Below the pieces are notes generated by a model, which saw only the letters and a list, made by a program, of their open reading frames with translations, ran no database searches and was not told the origin of the DNA. 64,000 bases of DNA from CBDIBC01 sp965276635 (GTDB taxonomy: Bacteria; Actinomycetota; Acidimicrobiia; Acidimicrobiales; Palsa-688): the NCBI GenBank assembly GCA_965276635.1, contig CBDIBC010000005.1, forward strand, positions 930,001-994,000, in the 5' to 3' direction. Both the position numbers and the translations under genes were made by a program. Numbering within the stretch: position 1 is the stretch's first letter; every line of letters begins with the position of its first letter. Positions 9,337 to 18,700 of this stretch are shown here, one piece after another.

Positions 9337-9825
9337 ATGCCCACCTTCGATGTCGTGTCCCAGGTCGACATGCAAGAGGTCCGTAACGCCGTCGATCAGG
9401 CCCAGCGCGAGGTCTCGAACCGCTTCGACTTCAAGAACACGGATGCCACCATCGAGCAGCAGGATCAGCAGCTCATCCTCCAGGCGGCCACCGAGGACCG
9501 CCTGCGTGCCCTGGTCCAGGTGCTCGAGGAGAAGCTGGTCAAGCGCAAGGTGTCCCTCAAGGCGGTCGACTACGGCAAGGTCGAGGAGGCATCACGCGGG
9601 GCCGCACGCCAGGTGGCCACGCTCCAGGCGGGACTGACTGCCGACCACGCCAAAGCAGTCAACCGGTTCATCAAGGACCAGGGCGCCAAGGGCGTGTCAT
9701 CCCAGACACAGGGCGACCAGGTCCGTGTGACCGGCAAGAAGCGCGACGACCTGCAGGCAGTGATCGCCGGCCTCCGCGAAGAGGACTTCGGGATCCCGTT
9801 GCAGTTCGAGAACTTCCGGGACTAA
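9337..9825 (+). CDS. yajQ: YajQ family nucleotide-binding protein
   Basis: 162 aa, full length for the family. It begins MPTFDVVSQVDMQEV and contains EVSNRFDFKN, VKRKVSLKAVDYGKVE and the ending EDFGIPLQFENFRD, all diagnostic of YajQ (DUF520). Members form a two-domain ferredoxin-like fold that binds nucleotides; c-di-GMP binding has been shown for some. Single gene with a leaderless promoter. Its presence with an RsiG-type protein later in the window suggests c-di-GMP signalling in this organism. Confidence 0.95.
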   Translation: MPTFDVVSQVDMQEVRNAVDQAQREVSNRFDFKNTDATIEQQDQQLILQAATEDRLRALVQVLEEKLVKRKVSLKAVDYGKVEEASRGAARQVATLQAGLTADHAKAVNRFIKDQGAKGVSSQTQGDQVRVTGKKRDDLQAVIAGLREEDFGIPLQFENFRD

Positions 9826-9852
9826 GCCAGCGGCGAGATCTCTCCCGCCGGC

Positions 9853-9884
<32 letters not shown>

Positions 9885-10748
9885 TTAGCGGGCCGCCCAC
9901 TCGCGCGAGCGCAGGCGGGAGATCCGGTCTGCCGTCGGGGGATGGTCAGAGAACAGCTTCTTGAACGAGACCTGCTGACGGGCCAGCGGGTTCATGATGT
10001 ACAGGCCAGCCATCTCCCGCCGGGCCTGCGGCATGGGTATCTGCTGCGATGCCGACTCCAGCTTGGCCAGGGCTCGGGCGAGCGGCTCGCCGTCGCCGAT
10101 CAGCCGAGCGCCGGCCCGGTCCGCTTCGTACTCTCGGCTGCGAGACAGGGCGAGCTGGAGCAGCATGGCGGCGAGCGGCGCCAGGATGGCGAGGGCGAGC
10201 AGCTCGACGATGTTCTCGCCGTCGTTGTCCCGGCTGTTGCCGAAGAACAGGCCGCCCCATGCCGCCATCCGGGCCAGCAGGGTGATGGCCATGGCGATGG
10301 CGGCGGCGACTGACGAGATGAGGATGTCCCGGTTCCCCACGTGGCTCATCTCGTGGGCGAGGACACCACGCAGCTCGTCCCACGAGCAGATCTGCAGGAT
10401 CCCCTGGGTGACCGCGACCGCGGCATGGCCCGGGTTCCGGCCGGTCGCAAAGGCGTTGGGCTGGGCGTCGGGAGTGAGGTAGAGCCGGGGCATCGGCAGG
10501 CTGGCGCGCTGGGAGAGATCGCGCACGATGGCGTAGTACTCCGGCATCTGCGCCTCCGACACCGGTTGCGCCCGGGCGGCCCGGATGGCGATCGAGTCGG
10601 AGAACCAGTACGACGCGCCGGTGATGGCGAGGCCGATGAACAAGCCGATGATCAGTCCGGTGCTCCCGTCGAGCAACCCGCCGATGAGGATGAAGAGGCC
10701 ACCCAGGAACGCCAGGATGACGCCGGTCTTGAAGGTGTTCCTGTCCAT
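9885..10748 (-). CDS. htpX: HtpX-type membrane zinc metalloprotease (M48B)
   Basis: 287 aa. Two N-terminal helices (VILAFLGGLFILIGGLLDG, LIIGLFIGLAITGASYWF) are followed by LYLTPDAQPNAFATGRN, then the zinc site VLAHEMSHVGNRD. Two more helices follow, then SRSREYEADRAGA supplying the third ligand. The fold and spacing match HtpX, which degrades misfolded membrane proteins. The ATG at 10748 follows GAGAAAGGACTCGAC, a good ribosome site. Confidence 0.95.
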   Translation of the reverse strand: MDRNTFKTGVILAFLGGLFILIGGLLDGSTGLIIGLFIGLAITGASYWFSDSIAIRAARAQPVSEAQMPEYYAIVRDLSQRASLPMPRLYLTPDAQPNAFATGRNPGHAAVAVTQGILQICSWDELRGVLAHEMSHVGNRDILISSVAAAIAMAITLLARMAAWGGLFFGNSRDNDGENIVELLALAILAPLAAMLLQLALSRSREYEADRAGARLIGDGEPLARALAKLESASQQIPMPQARREMAGLYIMNPLARQQVSFKKLFSDHPPTADRISRLRSREWAAR

Positions 10749-10851
10749 GTCGAGTCCTTTCTCAGACTCATCGCACGTCGGGCTGGGCTTCCATCGTTCC
10801 CGACGGAGCTGAGAACTGGCAAAGAAATAGGGGCTCAAGGCGCCAGGCCTG

Positions 10852-12186
10852 ATGTCGATGAACCCTGGCATGGCGGTCCCTCCCACCCCTCTCGACGCGT
10901 CCCTCCGTCCATCCGATCCGCACCGGAGGCTTCCTGGTGGGCGGCGCCGGCTGCCGCGGCCGATGCGGCGAGCCTGGACCCGGGCCCTGATGGCCGTGGC
11001 CGCGCTGGCGTGCTCGGGGCTGGCCACGACCATCGCCCAGGCGACCCACGCCCCGGTCGCGGGCGCCTCAGTGCCCACGACCTATGCCCACTATTCGCCG
11101 TACTACGTGGTTAGCGCCAACGGCGCCGTGTGGCCTCTGAGCGGCGCTACCAGCTACGGCTCGCTGGTCGGCGTCCGGCTGTCTGCGCCGGTCGTGGGCG
11201 TGACCATGGCCGCCGACTCACGCGGCTACTGGCTCGTGGCCGGCGACGGGGGCATCTTCAGCTTCGGCAGCTCGCGCTTCTTCGGCTCGACCGGCGGCCT
11301 GCACCTGACCCGGCCGGTCATCGGCATGGCCGCCACCCCCTCGGGACGGGGCTACTGGCTCTTCGCCAGCGACGGCGGTGTCTTCACGTTCGGCGATGCC
11401 CACTTCTACGGGTCGACGGGACGCGTCCACTTGACGGCCCCGATCATCGGCATGGCCGCCACCCCGTCGGGACAAGGCTATTGGCTCTTCGCCAGCGACG
11501 GCGGCATCTTCACCTTCGGCGACGCCCACTTCTACGGGTCCACTGGCGCGACCCACCTGGCCCAGCCCATCACCACGATGACGCCGACCCCAGACGGCCG
11601 TGGCTACTGGTTGGTGGGCTCAGACGGTGGGGTGTTCAGCTTCGGGGATGCCCGGTTCTTCGGGTCGCTGGGTGGCCAGGCGCTCGGCCAGTCGGTCGCC
11701 CGGCTCGTCCCCGATGGGGCCACGGGCTACTGGGAGATCACCCATGACGGCGACGTCCACGCCTTCGGGTCGGCCGCTCCTGGCTCACCGCCTGTGATGG
11801 CAATGATGCACACCACCGAGAGCCCCGGAGACACCGCGGTGGAGTTCGCCATGTCCAAGCTCGGAATCCCCTACGTGTGGGGCGGCAACGGGCCCAACGG
11901 CTACGACTGCTCGGGTCTCACCATGGCCGCGTGGCGCGCCGCAGGGGTGACCATCCCCCGGGTCGCGGCCAGCCAGTTCATCAACGGGGCCAAGGTGAAC
12001 CCCGACCAGCTGGTCGACGGCGACCTGGTCTACTGGGCGACGAACACGGCGGACGCGACGAGCGTCGAGCACGTCGCCATGTACATCGGCGGCGGCCACA
12101 TGGTCAACGCCCCCTACACCGGCCAGGTGGTGCGCACCGACTGGATCGGGGGCACCGGGTTCATGGCCCAGGGCACCCACCCCTGA
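10852..12186 (+). CDS. Exported NlpC/P60 peptidoglycan hydrolase with GYWL-type repeats
   Basis: 444 aa from the first ATG. A hydrophobic signal (RALMAVAALACSGLATTIAQA) near residues 45-64 suggests the real start may be a later Met. Six repeats of about 42 aa follow, each of the form GMAATPSGRGYWLFASDGG then FTFGDAHFYGSTG. The C-terminal NlpC/P60 domain has its catalytic Cys in YDCSGLTMAAW and His in VEHVAMYIGGGH. It should cleave cell-wall peptides outside the cell, with the repeats probably forming a propeller-like wall- or ligand-binding module. The same repeat appears in the gene at 18910. Confidence 0.88.
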   Translation: MSMNPGMAVPPTPLDASLRPSDPHRRLPGGRRRLPRPMRRAWTRALMAVAALACSGLATTIAQATHAPVAGASVPTTYAHYSPYYVVSANGAVWPLSGATSYGSLVGVRLSAPVVGVTMAADSRGYWLVAGDGGIFSFGSSRFFGSTGGLHLTRPVIGMAATPSGRGYWLFASDGGVFTFGDAHFYGSTGRVHLTAPIIGMAATPSGQGYWLFASDGGIFTFGDAHFYGSTGATHLAQPITTMTPTPDGRGYWLVGSDGGVFSFGDARFFGSLGGQALGQSVARLVPDGATGYWEITHDGDVHAFGSAAPGSPPVMAMMHTTESPGDTAVEFAMSKLGIPYVWGGNGPNGYDCSGLTMAAWRAAGVTIPRVAASQFINGAKVNPDQLVDGDLVYWATNTADATSVEHVAMYIGGGHMVNAPYTGQVVRTDWIGGTGFMAQGTHP

Positions 12187-12230
12187 GCGCTCGCTGATGA
12201 TGACGAGCGCGGCGGGTTGGGGTGCCCGCC
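12187..12230. terminator. Two tandem hairpins between convergent genes
   Basis: GCGCTCG (12187-12193) pairs with CGAGCGC (12204-12210), and GGCGGG (12211-12216) pairs with CCCGCC (12225-12230). No T tract is present. Placed to stop transcription from both sides. Confidence 0.55.
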
Positions 12231-12241
12231 GGCCGAACGAC

Positions 12242-12772
12242 TCAGTCGTAGTAGCCGGAGTGGATGTAGACGCAGGGCACGTCCTCGTCGCGGAACATGG
12301 CCACGTTACGTCGGTCGTCCTCGAAGCTGAGCTGGAGCGCGAAGCCAGCTCGACGGAGCTCCCAGACTGATCGCCGCTTGAACTCGCGAGCGGCGCCGTA
12401 GTCGCCGTAGTCGCGCATGACGAGCAGGTCCCAACGGAGCTTGTAACGGCCGAGCCAGGCCAGGGTCTGGGGTTGCACGCGGGCCGGGCGGGCGGTCAGG
12501 AGGACGACTGCCAGCTGGGGATCGAGGAGGCCGAGCAGGGTGGCAACCTCCTCGATGAGCGCGTCATCTCCGCACGCCTCGAAGAAGGCATCCCAATCCC
12601 GCCCGCGACCTTCGAGGAAGTGCTGCCGGCTGGCGGCGTCCGACAGGACGCCGTCCAGGTCGAACACGACCGCCGGCCCGGCCGGTACCGGGCCGGCACG
12701 CCAGTGCCAGTTCTCGTAGGTGTCGGAGACGGAGGGGTAGGCGACCAAGGGACCTCGTTGGGGGACGACCAC
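12242..12772 (-). CDS. HAD-like phosphatase (polynucleotide kinase 3'-phosphatase type)
   Basis: 176 aa. VVFDLDGVLSD carries the nucleophile Asp38 and Asp40 of HAD hydrolases, LLTARPARVQPQT gives motif II, and LSFEDDRRNVAMFRDEDVP gives the acidic motif III. Length and order fit small HAD phosphatases resembling the phosphatase half of Pnkp; the substrate cannot be read from sequence. The GTG start at 12772 is uncertain because a TAACGT hexamer lies only three bases upstream of it. No operon partner. Confidence 0.7.
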   Translation of the reverse strand: MVVPQRGPLVAYPSVSDTYENWHWRAGPVPAGPAVVFDLDGVLSDAASRQHFLEGRGRDWDAFFEACGDDALIEEVATLLGLLDPQLAVVLLTARPARVQPQTLAWLGRYKLRWDLLVMRDYGDYGAAREFKRRSVWELRRAGFALQLSFEDDRRNVAMFRDEDVPCVYIHSGYYD

Positions 12773-12812
12773 CCGACGTTAGTGATCGTGGGAGAACGAC
12801 GGCCGCCCCGTC

Positions 12813-12862
12813 GAATTGTGTTCATTTTGTGTCACGAGGAGATACCAAATCGAACACAATTC
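12813..12862. repeat. 50-bp palindromic element between HAD and acsA genes
   Basis: Perfect 11-bp ends GAATTGTGTTC (12813-12823) and GAACACAATTC (12852-12862). Allowing one bulge, the arms continue (ATTTTGTGTC against ATTTGGTATC). It is markedly AT-richer than its surroundings and lies in a 127-bp gap. It matches the elements at 1830, 39634 and 45081 in length and plan. Confidence 0.7.
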
Positions 12863-12899
12863 CGACCGGCCCGAGCCGCCCGAACGGCGGACCGCTGGC

Positions 12900-14867
12900 C
12901 TACTCCTCGCTCGGCGCCTGCTCGGACCGCTTGCGGATCTCGTCCACCACGCCGGGGTCGGCCAGGGTGGTGGTGTCGCCCAGGTCCCGCCCTTCGGCGA
13001 CGTCGCGCAGCAGGCGACGCATGATCTTGCCGCTGCGGGTCTTGGGCAGGTCGTCGGTGAAGATGATGGTCTTGGGCCGGCCGAAGCGGCCGATGCGGTC
13101 GGCCACCCAGGTGCGCAGCTGCTCGCCGTGGTCGGCGTCGGGGGTGAACGCCGACTTCAGGGTGACGAAGGCCACGATGGCCTGGCCGCTCACCGGGTCG
13201 GCTGCTCCCACCACGGCCGCCTCGGCCACCGACTGGTGGTCGACGAGCGCCGACTCCACCTCGGTGGTGGAGACCCGGTGACCGGAGACGTTCATCACGT
13301 CGTCGACCCGGCCCAGCAGCCACAGGTAGCCGTCGTCGTCGAGCTTGGCGCCGTCGCCGGCGAAGTAACGGCCGTCGAAGCGCGACCAGTACGTCTCGGT
13401 GTAGCGAGCCGGGTCGCCGTAGATGCCGCGCAACATCGCCGGCCACGGGCGGTCGAGGGTCAGGTAGCCGCCGCCAACGGACACGGGCGTGCCGGACTCG
13501 TCCACGACCTGCGCGGAGATGCCCGGCAACGGGAACGTGGCGGATCCAGGCTTCAGGGTCGTGGCCCCGGGGAGCGGCGAGATCATGATGGCGCCGGTCT
13601 CGGTCTGCCACCACGTGTCGACCACCGGGCAGCGCTCGCCGCCGATGTAGTGGTGGTACCAGATCCAGGCTTCCGGGTTGATCGGCTCACCGACCGAGCC
13701 GAGCACCCGCAGCGAGCTCAGGTCGTGGGCCTCGGGGTGCTCGGTCCCCCATTTCATGCAGGCCCGGATGGCGGTCGGGGCGCAGTAGAGGATGGACACC
13801 TTGTAGGTCTCGACGATGTCCCACCAGCGATCCTTGTCCGGGAAGTCGGGGGCGCCCTCGTAGAGCACGCCGGTGGCACCGTTGGCCAACGGGCCGTAGA
13901 CGATGTAGCTGTGCCCTGTCACCCACCCGATGTCTGCGGCGCACCAGTAGACGTCGTCCTCCGCGTGCAGGTCGAACACGTACTTGTGGGTGTAGGCCAC
14001 CTGGGTGAGGTAGCCGCCGGTGGTGTGCATGATGCCCTTGGGCTTGGCCGTGGTCCCCGACGTGTAAAGGAGGTAGAGGAGGTCTTCGCTGTCCATCAGC
14101 TCGGGCTCGCAGTGCGGGTCGGCGGCCGCCATCAGCTCGTCCCACCAATGGTCGCGGCCGTCGGTCATCTCCACGTCCTCGTCGACCCGTCTGGCCACCA
14201 CCACGTCGGTGATCGACGGCGTGTCGGCCAGGGCGACGTCTGCTGCCGGCTTGAGCATGTTCGCCTTCCCCTTGCGCCAGCCGCCGTCGGCGGTGACGAG
14301 CACCTTGGCCTCGGCGTCGACGATCCGGTCGCGCAGCGCGTCCGAGGAGAACCCGCCGAAGACCACCGAATGAGCGGCGCCGATGCGTGTGCACGCCAGC
14401 ATGGCCACCGGCAGCTCGGGGATCATCGGCATGTAGATGGCCACCCGGTCGCCCCGCTCCACGCCGAGGCCCTTCAACACGTTGGCGAAGCGCTCCAAGT
14501 CGGCCAGCAGGTCGGCGTAGGTCACGGTCCGGGTGTCGCCGGGCTCGCCGACGAAGTGATAGGCGACCCGGTCGCCGTGGCCGGCCGCGACGTGGCGGTC
14601 GACGCAGTTCACCGACACGTTCAGCTTCCCGCCGACGAACCACTTGGCGAACGGGAGCTCCCAGTCGAGGATGGTGTCCCACTCGCAGTCCCAGTCGAGC
14701 AGGTCGGCGGCCTGCCTGGCCCAGTGCCCCTGCCAGTCCTTCTCGGCCTCGCGGTAGACGTCGGCGCTGGCGATGAGCGCCTGCTGCTTGAACGTGTCGG
14801 AGGGCGGGAACGAGCGGTCCTCGCGGGAGAGCGCCTCGATAGCCGCGGGGACTGGGTCGTCTGCCAT
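12900..14867 (-). CDS. acsA: Acetyl-CoA synthetase
   Basis: 655 aa, full length. It contains GKLNVSVNCVDRHV, the ATP loop LLYTSGTTAKPKGIMHTTGG, DTWWQTETGAIMISPLPG and GDGAKLDDDGYLWLLGR, plus the C-terminal PKTRSGKIMRRLLR. The Lys of the last motif is the residue whose acetylation inactivates Acs in other bacteria. The enzyme makes acetyl-CoA from acetate, ATP and CoA via acetyl-AMP in the cytosol. The ATG at 14867 is 6 nt from a TAGGAC hexamer. It probably also supplies the acyl-CoA pool used by the carboxylase at 56769. Confidence 0.97.
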   Translation of the reverse strand: MADDPVPAAIEALSREDRSFPPSDTFKQQALIASADVYREAEKDWQGHWARQAADLLDWDCEWDTILDWELPFAKWFVGGKLNVSVNCVDRHVAAGHGDRVAYHFVGEPGDTRTVTYADLLADLERFANVLKGLGVERGDRVAIYMPMIPELPVAMLACTRIGAAHSVVFGGFSSDALRDRIVDAEAKVLVTADGGWRKGKANMLKPAADVALADTPSITDVVVARRVDEDVEMTDGRDHWWDELMAAADPHCEPELMDSEDLLYLLYTSGTTAKPKGIMHTTGGYLTQVAYTHKYVFDLHAEDDVYWCAADIGWVTGHSYIVYGPLANGATGVLYEGAPDFPDKDRWWDIVETYKVSILYCAPTAIRACMKWGTEHPEAHDLSSLRVLGSVGEPINPEAWIWYHHYIGGERCPVVDTWWQTETGAIMISPLPGATTLKPGSATFPLPGISAQVVDESGTPVSVGGGYLTLDRPWPAMLRGIYGDPARYTETYWSRFDGRYFAGDGAKLDDDGYLWLLGRVDDVMNVSGHRVSTTEVESALVDHQSVAEAAVVGAADPVSGQAIVAFVTLKSAFTPDADHGEQLRTWVADRIGRFGRPKTIIFTDDLPKTRSGKIMRRLLRDVAEGRDLGDTTTLADPGVVDEIRKRSEQAPSEE

Positions 14868-14873
14868 GCCTGT

Positions 14874-14879
14874 GTCCTA
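14874..14879 (-). promoter_or_regulatory. Possible -10 hexamer TAGGAC for acsA
   Basis: On the minus strand TAGGAC ends exactly 6 nt before the ATG; the last base departs from TANNNT. It overlaps the end of the upstream gene. Confidence 0.35.
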
Positions 14880-15689
14880 CCCGTTCCCGACGCTCCACTC
14901 AACCTGGACGAGCTCCGCAAAGGGACGGCTGGGGGCCACACGGGGTCGGCGTTGCCGGGTGAGCTGGGCGACAGCAGCGGGGTCGAGGCGGTCGAGGACG
15001 ATCAAGCGGCCGGCGGCCGCCGTGGCCACGGCGTCGCCAACCCACCGCCCGGCCGCCTGCCGGTCCTGCACCTCCCCCGCCCCGACGGGATCGTCGGCTG
15101 GTCCCCGATCCCGGGCCGCGACGGTCAAGGCGACCAGCTCGCCGGTGTCACCCGCCGCCCACCGCACCTCCAGCCAGGCCCCGTCGCCGGGGACGAAGCG
15201 ATCGGCGGGCAGGCGCGAGATCCACCCCACCGCCAGGACAAGGGCGACGTCCAGGCCACCGGGGAGGTCGGCGACTGCGGCCACGAGTGGCCCGATGCCG
15301 GGCGGCGGCCGGGGCGGGTCGTCCTCGTCCTTGGCCGGGAGGGCCGGGCCGAGGACGAGAGCCGGCTCCTCCAGGTCCAGGCCCTCGACGGGGCGATCGT
15401 CGGTGACCACCAGGTAGCGGAGCGCCGGACTCGAGCGCGGGCCGGCGTCGAGCAGCGCCCGGGTCAGCCGGCCGTGCTGCCCGCTGACGTCGACGACCGC
15501 CAACGGGTCGGGGCGCCCCAGCTCGTCCCACACCCGATCGATCTGCGCCACCGCCCACGCGGTGACCTCCGGTGGCATCGGCACCGGAGGCCCGAGCCCG
15601 AGCGCGGAGCCGGGCAGGGGCCCGAGGCGCCGGGCGCGCATCACCAGCTCGTCGTCAGGAGTCGCCACCCGTCCATCCAGTGCTCCCAT
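14877..15689 (-). CDS. Conserved hypothetical protein, possibly a derived SAM methyltransferase fold
   Basis: 270 aa. An ATG start follows GGGAGGAGACGCC, a very strong ribosome site. The first half has LAVVDVSGQHGRLTRALLDA followed by ALRYLVVTDDRPVEG, which is laid out like motifs I and II of class I methyltransferases, but the Gly-rich loop is poor. The second half alternates hydrophobic strands and Asp-rich turns. It ends 9 bp before the acsA ATG and probably shares its transcript. The function is not recognised. Confidence 0.6.
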   Translation of the reverse strand: MGALDGRVATPDDELVMRARRLGPLPGSALGLGPPVPMPPEVTAWAVAQIDRVWDELGRPDPLAVVDVSGQHGRLTRALLDAGPRSSPALRYLVVTDDRPVEGLDLEEPALVLGPALPAKDEDDPPRPPPGIGPLVAAVADLPGGLDVALVLAVGWISRLPADRFVPGDGAWLEVRWAAGDTGELVALTVAARDRGPADDPVGAGEVQDRQAAGRWVGDAVATAAAGRLIVLDRLDPAAVAQLTRQRRPRVAPSRPFAELVQVEWSVGNG

Positions 15690-15768
15690 GGCGTCTCCTC
15701 CCGACTGTCACGGAGTACCTTAGAAAACTGCCAGTGGCACCGACGGGGGAAGGAGCCGGCACCTGTCC

Positions 15769-18700
15769 ATGACCGACCGACCGCCCCCACCCGAGATCCC
15801 CGACCTGGTCACCGTCGACATCCCGGTCGGCGGCCGGGTGCTGGTGCTCTCCGACCTGCACCTGACGAAGGACCCCAGCGGTGGCCAGACGGCGGCGCTG
15901 ACCGAGGTGGCCCAGTCGATCGACGCCTGGACCGGCCCGGGGGCGATCGTCTTCAACGGCAACCTGCTCGACGCGCCCGGCCCGGCCGGCCGGGCGGCGG
16001 CCGGTGCCGACATCCTGGCCGCGCATGGCCGCCTGGTGGCCTCCGTGCGCACGTTCGCCGGCGGCGCCGGGAGACGCGTCTTCGCCTTGCCCGGTGCTCG
16101 CGACCCCCACCTGGCGTGGTTGCCCGCGGCCCAGCAGACCCTGAACACCCAGATGGGCGCCGAGATCGCCCTCACCCTCGAGCTGCGGATCGAGACCGGC
16201 GCCGGGATGCGATCCGTCCGTGTCGAGCCCGGTCACCGATTCGACCCGCAGGCCGCGTTCGTCGATCCGCGAAACCGGGGCGAGAGCCCGTTGTCGCAGC
16301 ACCTGCGCGATCAAGTCGTGGCCCCGCCCCTCGACACCGGGGGCCGGGCGCCGTCGGCCTCCTGGCTGGCGGGCACGGACCGCCTGGCCGACCCGGCCGC
16401 GTTTGCCGATCTGGTCGTCTCTCGACTGACCTATCGCCGGCTCGGTCGGCGGGCCTGGCTGCTGCTCGTGCCGGTCGTGCTGGCCCTCGTCCTGCGCCTG
16501 CCGGTGCTCGCGGCCCGCCATGCCGCTTCCCTCGGCGGGGACAGGTGGCGCGTGACGCTCCTGCTGGCCGCCACCCTGGCCGAGCTGCTCGTCCTCGCCG
16601 GTCTTGGCTTCGCTGCGGTGCGGGGCACCTGGCGAGGCCTGGCGGCGCTCACGCCGGGCGGCGCGCCGGCGGATACGAACGAGGCGGCCCGAGCCGCGGC
16701 ACGAGATCTGGTCACAGGCGGTTCGACGGGTCTCATCACCGGTCACACGTGTCGCGCCGAGCTGACCCACCTGGGTGCCGGCTTCTACGCCAACGCCGGC
16801 GCCAGCACCGAGATCGTCGACCGCTGCGACGCCCGCCTGCCTGGCCTGGGCCTGCCGCCGGTGTTCCTCACCCATCGTGAGGTGGCGTGGGTGGAGCTGG
16901 AGGCTGGCAACGAGCTGCACGTCCGGCTCTTCCACGGCCGTCAGGACCTGCCCGGCAACTCGCTGCTGGAACGGGCGGTCGCCCGGCGCGGGCCCGATGG
17001 CGGGGCGGCCAAGGAGCTGCACCCCGATGTCGTCGCCACCTTCCCCCAGGGCGGATCGTGGCCGGCACCTCCCGTGTCGGACCAGCATCGCCGGCGTGTC
17101 CGACGCCTGGCGGCCACGTTCGTCGCGCTCATCGGCTTCCTCTCGCTCTTCTCGGCGTTGTCGGACCCGCTGCGGGATCGCTTGACCGACCTGCGCCAGT
17201 TCGTCCCGTTGCTCGTCCCCGAGACGGCCGCCGCGCTCACCGCTCTCGCCAGCCTGGCCCTGCTGATGCTGGCGCGTGGGATCCGGCGCGGCCAACGCCG
17301 GGCCTGGCTGGTGTGTCAGGGGTTGCTCCTGGCCACGTTCGTCCTGCACCTGATCAAGGGCTTCGACGTGGAAGAGGCGATCATCACCCTGGCCGTCGCC
17401 GGCTTCCTCTGGGTGCAGCGCCGGGAGTTCGAGGCGGCGACCGACGTCCCGCCCGTCCGACGATCGATCCTGCTGGTGATCGGCGCCGCGGTGGCCACCG
17501 TCCTGGCCGGCACCCTGGGCCTGCAGGTGGGCCACTGGGTGACCTCGACCCGCCACCACCACCGCATCCCCCGCCTGTCGTGGTCCCGGGCGCTGCAGGC
17601 GTCGGTCGAGCGCATGGTCGGCGTCAAGCACGTGGCCCTACCGTCCGACATCGACCGGTTCTTCAGCCCGGCCATGGCGGCCGCCACGGCGGGCCTGGTG
17701 GTCTTCGCGTTGGTCCTGGCCTTCCGCCCCGTGGTCGCCCGCCGGCGGCGGACGACCGACACCGGCGGCCTCGAACGAGCCCGGGCCATCATGGGCCGGC
17801 ACGGCTCGGGGACGCTCGACTACTTCGCCCTGCGCCCGGACAAGGAGTTCTTCTTCTGGGGTGACACGGTGGTGGCCCACGCCACCTACAGCGGCGTGTG
17901 CCTGGTGTCCCCCGACCCGATCGGGCCGGTGTCGGAGCGGACCGAGGCGTGGAAGGCCTTTCGGGCGTACGTCGACGGCCAGGGGTGGGCGTTGGCCGGC
18001 TTGGGCGCCGGGGAGGAGTGGCTGCCCATCTACCGGGCCAGCGGGATGCACGACCTCTACGTGGGCGACGAGGGCGTGGTGCGAGTAGGACGCTTCACCC
18101 TGGAAGGCGGCCGCTTCAAGGGCTTGCGCCAGGCCGTGAACCGAGTGGCCAAGCACGGCTACACCATCTCGTTCCACGACCCCAGCCGCATCGATGGCGA
18201 CTTGCGCGCCGCGCTGGAGGACGTGATGACCAAGAGCCGCCGCGGTGACGTGGAGCGCGGCTTCTCCATGACCCTCGGCCGGGTGTTCGATCCGGCCGAC
18301 GAGGGGCTGCTCCTGGCCGTGGTCCATGGTCCCCCACCCGACGGGTCGGCGGCCGGCACGGTCGGCGCGCCGGTGGCGTTCTGCCAGTACGTGCCGGCGC
18401 CGGGCATTGGCGGCTACTCCCTCGACCTGATGCGTCGCGACGCGGGCGAGCACCCCAACGGGCTCATCGACTTCGCCGTGGTGGAGACCATCCGCCACCT
18501 GGCCGCCAACGGCGGTGAGGGCCTGGGACTGAACTTCGCGACCATGCGCGCCGTGCTGGCCGGCGAGACCGGCGAGGGCCTGTCGCAGCGGGTCCAGGCC
18601 TGGCTCCTGCGCCGGATGGGTGACTCCATGCAGATCGAATCGCTCTGGCGGTTCAACGCCAAGTTCGAGCCGGACTGGCAGCCTCGCTACGCCATCTACG

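Noticed and set aside
12813..12862. Possible LexA/SOS box in the palindrome (CGAAC half sites)
   Set aside because: The second half site is wrong and the arms are too far apart; the palindrome as a whole fits a mobile or structural element better.
12816..16880. A 1354-codon open frame on the plus strand
   Set aside because: It is antisense to acsA and the hypothetical gene, then out of frame with the LPG synthase. Its protein is arginine- and glycine-rich with no motif, an effect of GC-rich third positions.
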